64,000 nt of DNA, taken from Sphingomonas faeni. GTDB lineage: Bacteria; Pseudomonadota; Alphaproteobacteria; Sphingomonadales; Sphingomonadaceae. Numbering within the stretch: the stretch's first letter is position 1; each line of letters starts with the position of its first letter. Location of the stretch: NCBI RefSeq assembly GCF_024273235.1, contig NZ_JANBVH010000003.1:62001-126000 (forward strand). The letters are read 5' to 3'. The notes below the pieces were generated by a model. It did not search any database and had not been told where the DNA came from. It saw only the letters and a list, made by a program, of their open reading frames with translations. Positions 1 through 7,796 of this stretch are shown piece after piece. The position numbers and the translations under genes are program-made.

Positions 1-1031
1 ACGCCCGCCCGCACGGTCAGCTTCGGCGTGACGTCATAGTCGAGGCCACCCGCCAGGCTCCAGCTGTCCATGTAGTTCTCGGGGATCGCGGTGTTCAGCG
101 GTGCGCCGAGATCGATCGTGTCGAACTTGCTCCAGCTGTACGCCACCACCTGCGCGTTCAGCGTCAGCTTGTCGGTCCCGCGGAACCGGCCGGCGACGAT
201 CACCTGGCCCGGCGTGTTGAAGGCGGCTTTGGCGCCGGACACCGTGGTGTTCGAGCCAGCAAGCGGACCGACGAGTCCGCTGACCGTCAGGTCGCCCTTC
301 AGGTTGTGCCGGATGCTCGACTTGTAGCTGATGCCGACCGTCGCGAAGTCGTTGTGGAGCTGTACGCCCGCGGTCCAGCCGAAGTCCCAGCCGTCGCCCT
401 TCAGTTCCTGCTGTCCATCGGGCAGCGCCGCGGACAGGTTGGGCAGCGCGTTGCTCAAGCTGGCGTCGGTATATTCGACGTTCAGCGCACCACCGACGCG
501 CAGCCAGTCGGTCACGACGACGCCGATCGACGGCTGGATATCGATCGTCCGCAGCCGCGTCTTGTCCGCGCTATAGCGTGCCCAGCTGTCCGAATCGTAA
601 TTGGTCGTGAAGCTGAACGGCGACGTCACCGCGATACCTACGGCGATCCGGTCGGTCAGCGGATAGGCGACCGCACCCGACGGCACGATGCCCTTGTTGA
701 CCGGATCGCGCGAGTTCGACTGGCCGCTGATGCCGGTGCAGGCCTGGCCCGGGCGGCAGATTCGCGTGCCGGTGTCGACGACATCGCCCTTTGGCAGGAT
801 CGCGGTCGCGCTCAACGTCGCACTGCCGTCGCGGATGCCGGCGATCGCCGCAGGGTTCCACCACAGGGATGCGGCACCGGTGTCGGCGGCCTCGCCCGAG
901 AATGCCCGGCCGGCGCCGCGTGCGGACTGCGCCTGGAGATAGAAGGCGTCGGCATAGGCGGTGCTGGCGAACCCGAAGGCGGACACGAGCGCGGAAACCG
1001 CGAGAAGCGGGGCTTTGGTACGCAGAGACAT
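1..1031 (-). CDS. OmpP1/FadL-family outer membrane porin (partial)
   Basis: N-terminal 343 codons of a gene that runs off the left edge of the window. The family forms outer-membrane beta-barrels that admit long-chain fatty acids and other hydrophobic compounds. The protein opens with a signal peptide (residues 1-27, cleavage near AYA/DAF). The mature N-terminus AFYLQAQSARGAGRAFSG and the WWNPAAIAG motif near residue 57 are typical of FadL. The rest alternates short barrel strands rich in aromatic residues. The ATG at 1031 has an AGGA ribosome site 8 bases upstream. It lies 62 bp downstream of the DUF2147 gene on the same strand and may share its promoter. The nearby beta-oxidation genes support a fatty-acid role; the actual substrate is not shown. 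Confidence 0.93.
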   Translation of the reverse strand, partial: MSLRTKAPLLAVSALVSAFGFASTAYADAFYLQAQSARGAGRAFSGEAADTGAASLWWNPAAIAGIRDGSATLSATAILPKGDVVDTGTRICRPGQACTGISGQSNSRDPVNKGIVPSGAVAYPLTDRIAVGIAVTSPFSFTTNYDSDSWARYSADKTRLRTIDIQPSIGVVVTDWLRVGGALNVEYTDASLSNALPNLSAALPDGQQELKGDGWDFGWTAGVQLHNDFATVGISYKSSIRHNLKGDLTVSGLVGPLAGSNTTVSGAKAAFNTPGQVIVAGRFRGTDKLTLNAQVVAYSWSKFDTIDLGAPLNTAIPENYMDSWSLAGGLDYDVTPKLTVRAG

Positions 1032-1093
1032 GAACAAGATCCTGAAAGCTATACTGATTTAGGCGGGAGGTATCGAAGACGAAGCGCGGCGCC

Positions 1094-1504
1094 TCAGCGC
1101 ACGCGCGTCCACGTCTGCGTCTTGCAGAGCGGGAAGAACACGCAGCCGCGCAGCTTCAGCTGGTTCGCGCCGACGGGCGTGATCTTGCCGCTATAGGTCT
1201 TGCCGTCCTCGGCGTTGTAGACCTGGCCGCTGCTCCAGACGCCGTCCTTGTCGGGCTTGAACCCGCTCAGCATCTGCATGCCCTGGATCGGGCGATTGCG
1301 CAGCGCCGTGTTGGCGTTGTTGGCGTCCTTCATCGAAGGGTTCGCGCGCAACGCGTCGGAGGTGAGGATCTTGCCGCAGATCGACGGGCCGCAGCGGGCG
1401 ATCTCGACGATGGCGTTGTGCGTCTCGGTCTTCCAGCGACCGATCACGGTCTCGGGCGTGGCGGCGGCGCCGGCGAGCAGGGCGGTGGCGATCAACAGGG
1501 ACAT
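1094..1504 (-). CDS. DUF2147 family secreted protein
   Basis: A 136-residue protein matching the DUF2147 pattern: a short hydrophobic leader (residues 1-15, ending near AAATPE), then a small lipocalin-like domain. Recognisable pieces are IGRWKTETHNAIVEI, a Cys pair in CGPSICGKI, and a C-terminal LKLRGCVFFPLCKTQTWTR. It is probably exported to the periplasm. The biochemical function of the family is unknown. The ATG at 1504 is preceded by a good GAGAGGA site. A sigma70-like promoter and a 14-bp palindrome lie about 90-140 bp upstream. The FadL-type porin gene follows on the same strand. Confidence 0.88.
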   Translation of the reverse strand: MSLLIATALLAGAAATPETVIGRWKTETHNAIVEIARCGPSICGKILTSDALRANPSMKDANNANTALRNRPIQGMQMLSGFKPDKDGVWSSGQVYNAEDGKTYSGKITPVGANQLKLRGCVFFPLCKTQTWTRVR

Positions 1505-1593
1505 CTTCTATCCTCTCCTAGTGTCGTTGGGGGTGCCGCATGCGTACGGTCACCGAATTTCTCGTCAGGCCGTCGACGTTACCGCGACCTTGT

Positions 1594-1607
1594 TGCCGTA
1601 TACGGCA
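1594..1607. promoter_or_regulatory. 14-bp perfect palindrome, candidate operator
   Basis: TGCCGTATACGGCA is a perfect 14-bp palindrome. It sits directly downstream of the predicted -10 box for the DUF2147 gene, where a repressor would block initiation. The regulator is unknown. Confidence 0.4.
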
Positions 1608-1618
1608 GCTATCGGTCC

Positions 1619-1646
1619 CGATTAGAATTGTACGAAGACAAGTCAA
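1619..1646 (-). promoter_or_regulatory. Predicted sigma70 promoter for DUF2147/FadL
   Basis: On the minus strand there is TTGACT (1646-1641), a 16-bp spacer, then TAATCG (1624-1619). The stretch is clearly richer in A/T than its surroundings. It would give a leader of about 105 nt before the DUF2147 start. This is a prediction by eye only. Confidence 0.4.
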
Positions 1647-1709
1647 GCCTTCTTACTGATTCCAGCGGGTGAAAAAGTGTTCATTCAACCACTTCGTCCC
1701 GAGGACTCC

Positions 1710-1804
1710 GTCATGCCGGGCTCGTTCCGGCATCCACCGTTCCGCACACCCGACGGCATCGAGTTGGCGGAACGGTGGACCCCGGAACCAGTCCGGGGTG
1801 ACGG
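1710..1804. repeat. Structured intergenic repeat, family A copy 1
   Basis: A GC-rich imperfect inverted repeat: arms around CATCCACCGTTCCGCA and GCGGAACGGTGGACCCCGGA, with an outer GTCATGCCGG end and a GTCCGGGGTGAC end. A second copy with nearly the same sequence lies at 38645-38740. Together with the promoter elements it accounts for the gene-free stretch 1505-1828. Confidence 0.75.
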
Positions 1805-1828
1805 AGTGAATGGCGTGAGTGCTGTGCC

Positions 1829-4150
1829 TTAGTTCCGCAGCGGCTTGCCCGTCTGCAGCATGTGCACCACCCGCGCCTGCGTCCGCGGATCCTTGACGCT
1901 CGCCATGAACGCCGCGCGCTCCAGATCGAGCAACTGGTCCTCGGTCACGGTGTCGACCAGATCGGCCTCGCCGCCGGTCAGCACTTCGGCAAGACGATCC
2001 GCGACGACGAGGTCGTACTCGGTCGCCATGCCCTTCTTGTGGAAGTCCGCCACGGCCATGTTCAGGCCCGTCCGGCCGCTCGCACCCGCCAGCCGGAAGG
2101 TCGGCTTCTCGGGTGCCGCATAACCCTCGACCAGCGACAGCGCCTTGGCCTTCGCGTCCGCCAGCAACCGGTCGCGGTTCATGGTGATGCCGTCGTCCTT
2201 GCGCAGGATCATCATCTCCTTCGCCTCCGCCGCCGATTTGGCAACGACCGCGGTCGAGATGCTCTGGAACACCTTGGTCAGCACCGGCATCGGCCCGTTG
2301 GGCAGCGTACGCGACTTGGTCCAGCGGTCGAGCATCTCGCCATTGCCGCCCCAACCGGGGACGAGGCCGACGCCGCACTCGACGAGCCCCGCATAGGTTT
2401 CGGCATGCGCCTGCACCGCGTCAGAGTGGAGCAAGATCTCGCACCCGCCGCCGAGCGCGAGCCCGGCCGGCGCGCTGACGACCGGGAAGGGCGCGTATTT
2501 GAGTGCCTTGTACGCCTGCTGCCCGCCCGCGACGCTGGCCTCGACCATGTCCCACAGGCCGGCCCCGACCGCGAACATCGCCGCGCCGAGGTTCGCGCCC
2601 GCCGAGAAGTTGGACGCTTCGTTATACACCACCAGCGCCTTGAAACGCTCGCGGACGACCGGGATCGCCTCGTTGATGAGCGCCACGACCTGATCGTCGA
2701 GCGCGTTCATCTTGGTGTGGAATTCGAGCGCCGCAACGCCGTCACCGACATCCCACAGCGACGCCGACAGGTTCTGGAGGATCGGCTGCGAGCGGAGCTT
2801 GATGTCCTCCAGCAGTTCGACGCCGTCCGCACGCGGCACATCGGCATACGCACCGTCCGCAGTGAGATACTGACGCTGACCATTTTCAACGCGGTAGAAC
2901 GGACGATCGCCCGCGGTCGTCAGGATCGTCGGAACGTCGCGACCTTCGTCGGCCAGGCGCGCGGCCAGCACGCCCGGTCCCATCCGGTCGATCAGCTCGA
3001 ACGGCCCGTATTTCCAATTGTAGCCGAGCTTCATCGCGTCATCGATCGCGACGACGTCATCCGCTGCCTCGCCGACGAGCATCGCCGCATAGGACAGCAC
3101 GCTGCCGAGGATCGTCCACGCATAGGTCCCGATCTTGCCCGGCTCCGCGATCAGCGCGGCGAGGTCCTTGCCGGTCTTGCCGGGGAGTTCGGCGGGCTTG
3201 GCCTCAGGCCGATACTCACCAGTCGCGAGATCGAGCGACAGCTTGCTCCGCGTCGCCTTGTCGAAGCGGTAGAAGCCGCCCTTGCCCTTGCGACCGGTGA
3301 ACCCTTCCGCGATCATCTTGTCCACGAGCGGCAGTTCGCGCACCGTATCGAAATACGGATCGCCAGCCGGCAGCGTCGACGACAGGCTCTTCGACAGCAA
3401 AGGCATTAGGTCGACGCCGACAAGGTCGACAAGCCCGAAGATCCCGGTCTTCGGCACGCCCATCGGACGCCCGCCGATCTGGTCGGCCTCCTCCACGGTC
3501 AGCCCCTGGTCCATCGCCGCGTTGATCGCGATCGCCAGCCAATAGGTGCCGATCCGGTTGGCGATGAACCCCGGCGTGTCCTTCGCGCGCACGATCCGCT
3601 TGCCCATGAAGCGATCGACGAAATCCTCGACCTTCTCGGCGACCGCGACATCGGTGTGCTCCCCGCGGACGATCTCGACCAGCCGCATGTAGCGCGGCGG
3701 GTTGAAGAAGTGCGTGATCAGGAAGTCGGCCTTGAACTGGTCCGAGCGTCCCTCGACGAGGTTGCCGAGCGGGATCGTCGAGGTGTTCGACGACACCGCG
3801 GTGCCGGGACGCTTGAGCGCCTCTAGCTTGGCGTACAGCGCCTGCTTGATGTCGAGCCGCTCGACGATCGCCTCGACGATCCAGTCGCACTCGGCGACCC
3901 GGTCGAGGTGATCGTCGATGTTGCCCGTCTCGACCAGCTTGGCCGCGCGCTTCGACATGAACGGCGCAGGGTCGGTCTTGAGCATCTTCGCGACCGCGCC
4001 CTTCGCCACTGCGTCGCGGTCATCACCTTCGCGGGGGACGATGTCGAGCAACAGCACCGGGATCCCGGCATTGGCGACCTGCGCCGCGATACCCGCACCC
4101 ATCACGCCCGCGCCGATGACGCAGACCTTTTTCACAGCGTCGACCATCAT
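1829..4150 (-). CDS. 3-hydroxyacyl-CoA dehydrogenase / enoyl-CoA hydratase fusion (FadN-like)
   Basis: A 773-residue bifunctional beta-oxidation enzyme that hydrates enoyl-CoA and oxidises 3-hydroxyacyl-CoA with NAD. The NAD-binding Rossmann motif VIGAGVMGAGIA is at the N-terminus, followed by the dehydrogenase C-terminal domains (to about residue 440). The enoyl-CoA hydratase domain is last (about 460-730), with an oxyanion-hole stretch NFSAGANLG and the catalytic Glu in LVECGVGLVPGWGGN (E591). This order is the reverse of E. coli FadB and matches FadN-type proteins. The start is set at the ATG at 4150, which overlaps the thiolase stop by 4 bp (ATGA); a longer reading frame upstream is inside the thiolase. 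It forms an operon with that thiolase. Confidence 0.93.
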   Translation of the reverse strand: MMVDAVKKVCVIGAGVMGAGIAAQVANAGIPVLLLDIVPREGDDRDAVAKGAVAKMLKTDPAPFMSKRAAKLVETGNIDDHLDRVAECDWIVEAIVERLDIKQALYAKLEALKRPGTAVSSNTSTIPLGNLVEGRSDQFKADFLITHFFNPPRYMRLVEIVRGEHTDVAVAEKVEDFVDRFMGKRIVRAKDTPGFIANRIGTYWLAIAINAAMDQGLTVEEADQIGGRPMGVPKTGIFGLVDLVGVDLMPLLSKSLSSTLPAGDPYFDTVRELPLVDKMIAEGFTGRKGKGGFYRFDKATRSKLSLDLATGEYRPEAKPAELPGKTGKDLAALIAEPGKIGTYAWTILGSVLSYAAMLVGEAADDVVAIDDAMKLGYNWKYGPFELIDRMGPGVLAARLADEGRDVPTILTTAGDRPFYRVENGQRQYLTADGAYADVPRADGVELLEDIKLRSQPILQNLSASLWDVGDGVAALEFHTKMNALDDQVVALINEAIPVVRERFKALVVYNEASNFSAGANLGAAMFAVGAGLWDMVEASVAGGQQAYKALKYAPFPVVSAPAGLALGGGCEILLHSDAVQAHAETYAGLVECGVGLVPGWGGNGEMLDRWTKSRTLPNGPMPVLTKVFQSISTAVVAKSAAEAKEMMILRKDDGITMNRDRLLADAKAKALSLVEGYAAPEKPTFRLAGASGRTGLNMAVADFHKKGMATEYDLVVADRLAEVLTGGEADLVDTVTEDQLLDLERAAFMASVKDPRTQARVVHMLQTGKPLRN

Positions 4151-5283
4151 GCGCGCTCCAGCACCGTTGCGATGCCCTGACCGCCGCCAATGCACTGGGT
4201 GGCGAGCGCATAACGGCCACCCTCGCGCGCCAGCAGTGCGGCCGCCTTGCCGACGATCCGCGCGCCGGTCGCGCCGAGAGGATGGCCGATCGCGATCGCG
4301 CCGCCGTCGAGGTTGATCGTTTCGTCTTTCAGCCCGAGGTCCCGGATGCAGGCGATCGCCTGGCTTGCGAACGCCTCGTTGATCTCGACCACGTCGAGGT
4401 CGGCGACGGTGATCCCGGCGCGCTCCAGCGCCTTCTTAGACGCGCCGATCGGGCCAAGCCCCATCGTCTCGGGCGCGCAACCCGACACGCCGATCGATTT
4501 GATCCGCGCGAGGATCGTCAGCCCGTGCTTCTTGGCGAACTCTTCCGAGGTGACCAGCACCGCGGATGCACCATCGGTCAGCGGCGAGGACGTGCCCGCC
4601 GTCACCGAACCGTCCGCGCTGAACGCAGGCTTCAGGCCGGCAAGCGCCTCAGTCGTCGTGCCGGCGCGGATCGTACCGTCCTGGCTGACCGGGCCCGCCT
4701 TGGTCTGGATCGTCACGATCTCGTCGGACAAGCGGCCATCGGCGCGTGCCGCGGCGGCCTTGTCCTGGCTCTTCACCGCGAACGCATCCTGTTCGGCGCG
4801 CGTGATCTGGTACTGCCGCGCGACGTTCTCGGCGGTCTCGCCCATGCCCATGTACGCGCCGGCGCTCTTCTTCGCGAGTGCGGGGTTGGGGAGGGGGTTG
4901 TAGCCGCCCATCGGCACGCGGCTCATCGATTCGAGCCCTGCGCAGATGAACGCCTCGCCAGCACCGACCGCGATCTGGCCGAACGCGATGTGGATCGCGC
5001 TCATCGACGAGCCACAGAACCGGTTGACCGTCATGCCGCCGACCGAGATCGGCAGGTCGGCGATCTGCGCGATTAGCTTGGCGACGTTGAGGCCCTGCTC
5101 GCCCTCGGGGAAGGCGCAGCCGAGGATGACGTCCTCGATCTCGGCCGGATCGACGCCGGTCTTGCCGAGCAACCCGCGAATCGTCTGCGCGGCGAGATCG
5201 TCCGGACGGACGCGGGCGAGCTCGCCCTTGCCGGCGAGGTGGAACGGCGAACGGGCGTACCCGGCGATGACGACGTTGGTCAC
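4147..5283 (-). CDS. fadA: Acetyl-CoA C-acyltransferase (thiolase)
   Basis: A 378-residue thiolase that carries out the last step of beta-oxidation, cleaving 3-ketoacyl-CoA with CoA. The nucleophilic Cys is in NRFCGSSM (C90). The other active-site elements are GHPLGATGAR (H334) and CIGGGQG (C364). The length is close to the family norm. It is the first gene of the leftward operon and overlaps the start of the FadN-like gene by 4 bp, which suggests that the two proteins are made together. The likely MerR-controlled promoter lies just upstream (operator 5350-5367). The gene could be a degradative thiolase or a biosynthetic acetyl-CoA acetyltransferase; its partner gene favours the degradative role. 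Confidence 0.93.
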   Translation of the reverse strand: MTNVVIAGYARSPFHLAGKGELARVRPDDLAAQTIRGLLGKTGVDPAEIEDVILGCAFPEGEQGLNVAKLIAQIADLPISVGGMTVNRFCGSSMSAIHIAFGQIAVGAGEAFICAGLESMSRVPMGGYNPLPNPALAKKSAGAYMGMGETAENVARQYQITRAEQDAFAVKSQDKAAAARADGRLSDEIVTIQTKAGPVSQDGTIRAGTTTEALAGLKPAFSADGSVTAGTSSPLTDGASAVLVTSEEFAKKHGLTILARIKSIGVSGCAPETMGLGPIGASKKALERAGITVADLDVVEINEAFASQAIACIRDLGLKDETINLDGGAIAIGHPLGATGARIVGKAAALLAREGGRYALATQCIGGGQGIATVLERA

Positions 5284-5349
5284 GATGATCCTCTCATATT
5301 GCGGTCGACCCGGTTAACGCTTGCGGGTTACCCTTAAGGTGCGATACCT

Positions 5350-5367
5350 CACCTTTACGTCAAGGTG
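5350..5367. promoter_or_regulatory. Predicted MerR-type operator between thiolase and fadD
   Basis: CACCTTTACGTCAAGGTG is an 18-bp inverted repeat with 8 of 9 positions paired. It sits in the 98-bp divergent gap between the thiolase operon and fadD. fadD is co-transcribed with a MerR-family regulator, and that family binds such dyads in the spacer of its promoters. The assignment is inferred from this context. Confidence 0.6.
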
Positions 5368-5381
5368 AAGCGGCCGACAAT

Positions 5382-7100
5382 ATGGCTTACGCACACCATC
5401 TTATGGAGAGCGAGATGCAGGATGTTTCCGGGGGCAAAGCGATCGGTGTGCCGTTGCAGGGCGAGCCACGGCTGCTGGGCGACATGCTCGACACGTCGGT
5501 CCGCCGGTTCGGGTCGCGCAACGTCCTCGATTTCATGGGCCGGACGCTGACCTATGCCGCGCTCGGCGAGTCGGTCGATCGGGCGGCGAAGGGGCTTCAG
5601 GACCTGGGCGTCGTGAAGGGGACGCGCGTGGCGCTCTGCCTGCCGAACACGCCCTATTATCCTATCCTGTTCTTCGCGATCCTCAAGGCCGGCGGGATCG
5701 TCGTCAACGTCAACCCGCTCTATGTCGAGCGCGAGTTGGCGCATCTGCTCGAGGATTCGGGCGCGACAATCATCGCCACCTGCGACATCGCCGAGATCCA
5801 TGCGCGCGTCCTCAAGGTCGCCGGGCAGATGGGCGTGAAGCACGTCATCACCTGCCCGATCGCCGGCGCGTTGCCGACGCTGAAGTCGATCGCCTACCGC
5901 CTCTTCAAGCGCGCCGAGATCGGCCGCGCCCCGAGCGATGCGCGCCATTGCACGTTCGACTCGCTGCTGAAGGCGAAGGGCGCGCCGGTCCCGGTCGCCG
6001 TGTCCCCGACCGAAGTCGCGGTGCTGCAATATACCGGCGGGACCACCGGCGAGCCCAAGGCGGCGATGCTCAGCCACGCCAATCTCGTCGCGAACGCCGA
6101 TGCGATGGTGACGTTCGTCGGTGGCGAGCAACCGCACCAGGACCGCGTGCTCGGCGCGCTGCCGCTGTTCCACGTCTTCGCGCTGACCACCGTGCTGACC
6201 TATTCGATCCGCACCGGCGCGGAGATGATCCTGCTGCCGCGCTTCGAGTTGCAGCAATTGCTCAAGACGATCGATCGCACCAAACCGAGCTATTTCCCCG
6301 CGGTACCGACGATCTACGCCGCGATCACCACCGCCGCGGAAACCCAGAAGATCGACCTGTCCTCGATCCACGCGTGCATCTCGGGCGGCGCACCGCTCCC
6401 CGCCGAGGTCCGTGTGGCGTTCGAGACGGCAACCGGCGCCAAGCTCGTCGAGGGTTACGGCCTGTCCGAAGCCTCACCGATCATCACCTGCAACCCGATC
6501 GGCGGGCTCAACAAGCCGGGCTCGGCGGGCTTGCCGTTCCCCGGCACGACGATCGAGATCCGCGACCGCGAGGACCCGACGCGGCTGCTGCCGGTCGGCG
6601 AAAATGGCGAGATCTGCGCCCGCGGCCCCCAGATCACGCAGGGCTATTGGCACAAGCCCGCCGCCACCGCCGAGCTGTTCGCGGATGGCGCACTGCGCAC
6701 CGGCGACGTCGGGCACCTCGACGAAGACGGCTATCTGTTCATCGTCGACCGGATCAAGGACCTGATCCTCGCCGGCGGCTACAACGTGTATCCGCGCGTG
6801 ATCGAGGAAGCGCTGTACGAACACCCCGCAGTGCTGGAGGCGGTGGTCATCGGCGTACCCGACAAATACCGCGGCCAAGCCCCCAAGGCGTTCGTCGTGC
6901 TGGCCGAAGGTGCGGCCGCTACCCCGCTTGAACTGCGCGATTTTCTCCGCGACAAGATCAGCAAGATCGAGCTTCCCCGCGAGGTCGAAATCCGCGACAC
7001 TCTCCCCAAGACGCTGATCGGCAAGCTATCCAAAAAGGAACTTGTCGCAGAAGAGGCCGCAAAGGCCGCAGCGGCGGAGGCGAGGGGAGTGAACGCGTGA
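5382..7100 (+). CDS. fadD: Long-chain acyl-CoA synthetase
   Basis: A 572-residue AMP-forming ligase that activates fatty acids to acyl-CoA at the inner face of the membrane. The P-loop-like motif YTGGTTGEPKAAMLSH starts at Y217. The adenylate-binding GYGLSEASP, the hinge region DRIKDLILAGGYNVYP and the C-terminal LPKTLIGKLSKKEL follow in the usual order. The start may be 33 bases downstream at the ATG at 5415, because GGAGAGCGAG precedes that codon while 5382 has no clear ribosome site. It is divergent from the thiolase operon, and its stop overlaps the GTG start of the MerR regulator. Confidence 0.93.
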   Translation: MAYAHHLMESEMQDVSGGKAIGVPLQGEPRLLGDMLDTSVRRFGSRNVLDFMGRTLTYAALGESVDRAAKGLQDLGVVKGTRVALCLPNTPYYPILFFAILKAGGIVVNVNPLYVERELAHLLEDSGATIIATCDIAEIHARVLKVAGQMGVKHVITCPIAGALPTLKSIAYRLFKRAEIGRAPSDARHCTFDSLLKAKGAPVPVAVSPTEVAVLQYTGGTTGEPKAAMLSHANLVANADAMVTFVGGEQPHQDRVLGALPLFHVFALTTVLTYSIRTGAEMILLPRFELQQLLKTIDRTKPSYFPAVPTIYAAITTAAETQKIDLSSIHACISGGAPLPAEVRVAFETATGAKLVEGYGLSEASPIITCNPIGGLNKPGSAGLPFPGTTIEIRDREDPTRLLPVGENGEICARGPQITQGYWHKPAATAELFADGALRTGDVGHLDEDGYLFIVDRIKDLILAGGYNVYPRVIEEALYEHPAVLEAVVIGVPDKYRGQAPKAFVVLAEGAAATPLELRDFLRDKISKIELPREVEIRDTLPKTLIGKLSKKELVAEEAAKAAAAEARGVNA

Positions 7101-7489
7101 ACGACCGACAGGACGATCTGACCGGCATACAGGAGGTCTCGCGCATGCTCGGCGTGAGCGCGCGGACGTTAAGGTTCTACGAGGACAAGGGGCTGATCGA
7201 GCCCTGCCGGATCGGCACGACACGGGTCTATACCCGGCGCGAAGTCGCGCGGATGCAGTTAATCCTGCGCGGCAAGCGCCTCGGCTTCACGCTGCGCGAC
7301 ATCGAGGAGTTCCTCGACCTCTACGATGCCGACCCGCAGCACGTGGAGCAGATGCGCGCGCTGGCGGAACGCTGTCGCCAGCGGATCGACCTGCTGGATG
7401 CGCAACGCGAGGCGATCGTCCAGACGCGCGACGAGCTGGAGAAGATCGAGCAGGAAGCGCTGGCACGGATACCGGCTGGGTCGGCCTAG
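7097..7489 (+). CDS. MerR-family transcriptional regulator
   Basis: A 130-residue regulator with an N-terminal winged helix-turn-helix (QEVSRMLGVSARTLRFYEDK, residues 12-31) and a C-terminal dimerisation coiled coil rich in charged residues. There is no Cys cluster, so it is not a metal or redox sensor of the classic type. It fits the group of MerR proteins that control acyl-CoA catabolism (LiuR-like). The start is a GTG that overlaps the fadD stop by 4 bp, so the two are co-translated. It probably controls both fadD and the divergent thiolase operon through the dyad at 5350-5367. The ligand is unknown; an acyl-CoA is plausible. Confidence 0.88.
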   Translation: MNDRQDDLTGIQEVSRMLGVSARTLRFYEDKGLIEPCRIGTTRVYTRREVARMQLILRGKRLGFTLRDIEEFLDLYDADPQHVEQMRALAERCRQRIDLLDAQREAIVQTRDELEKIEQEALARIPAGSA

Positions 7490-7796
7490 GAGTACGGGAC
7501 GCCGCCGCCCTGCAATTGCACCAATCGCTCGAAACTGCACCACCCCGGCGAAGGCCGGGGCCTAGTTGGAGAGGTGGCAGTAACGAAGCGCCGCACTCAG
7601 TCGGCGACGTCCCCCAACTGGACCCCGGCCTCCTCCGGGGCGGTGGATAAGCTAATCCTCCCCCGCCAGGGGGAGGTGGCTGGCACTTGCCAGACGGAGG
7701 GGGCGGTAAGCGACGACCGCTGTTCCGTGTCCTCCCCCTCCGTCACCTTCGGTGCCACCTCCCCCTTGCGGGGGAGGATCGCGAGGGACCCGAAGC
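7490..7796. other. Gene-free stretch with repeats
   Basis: No supported gene. It holds a small hairpin-forming unit (about 7538-7577, arms CCCCGGC and GCCGGGG) and the family B repeat at 7655-7781. It separates the fadD-merR operon from the end of phoX, which converges on it. Confidence 0.7.
7655..7781. repeat. Structured intergenic repeat, family B copy 1
   Basis: An inverted repeat whose ends are CCTCCCCCGCCAGGGGGAGG and its near complement, with an inner GTTCCGTGTCCTCCCCCTCC block. The same unit occurs at 40318-40440. It could fold into a long stem with two side hairpins, and both copies lie just beyond gene ends. Confidence 0.75.
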
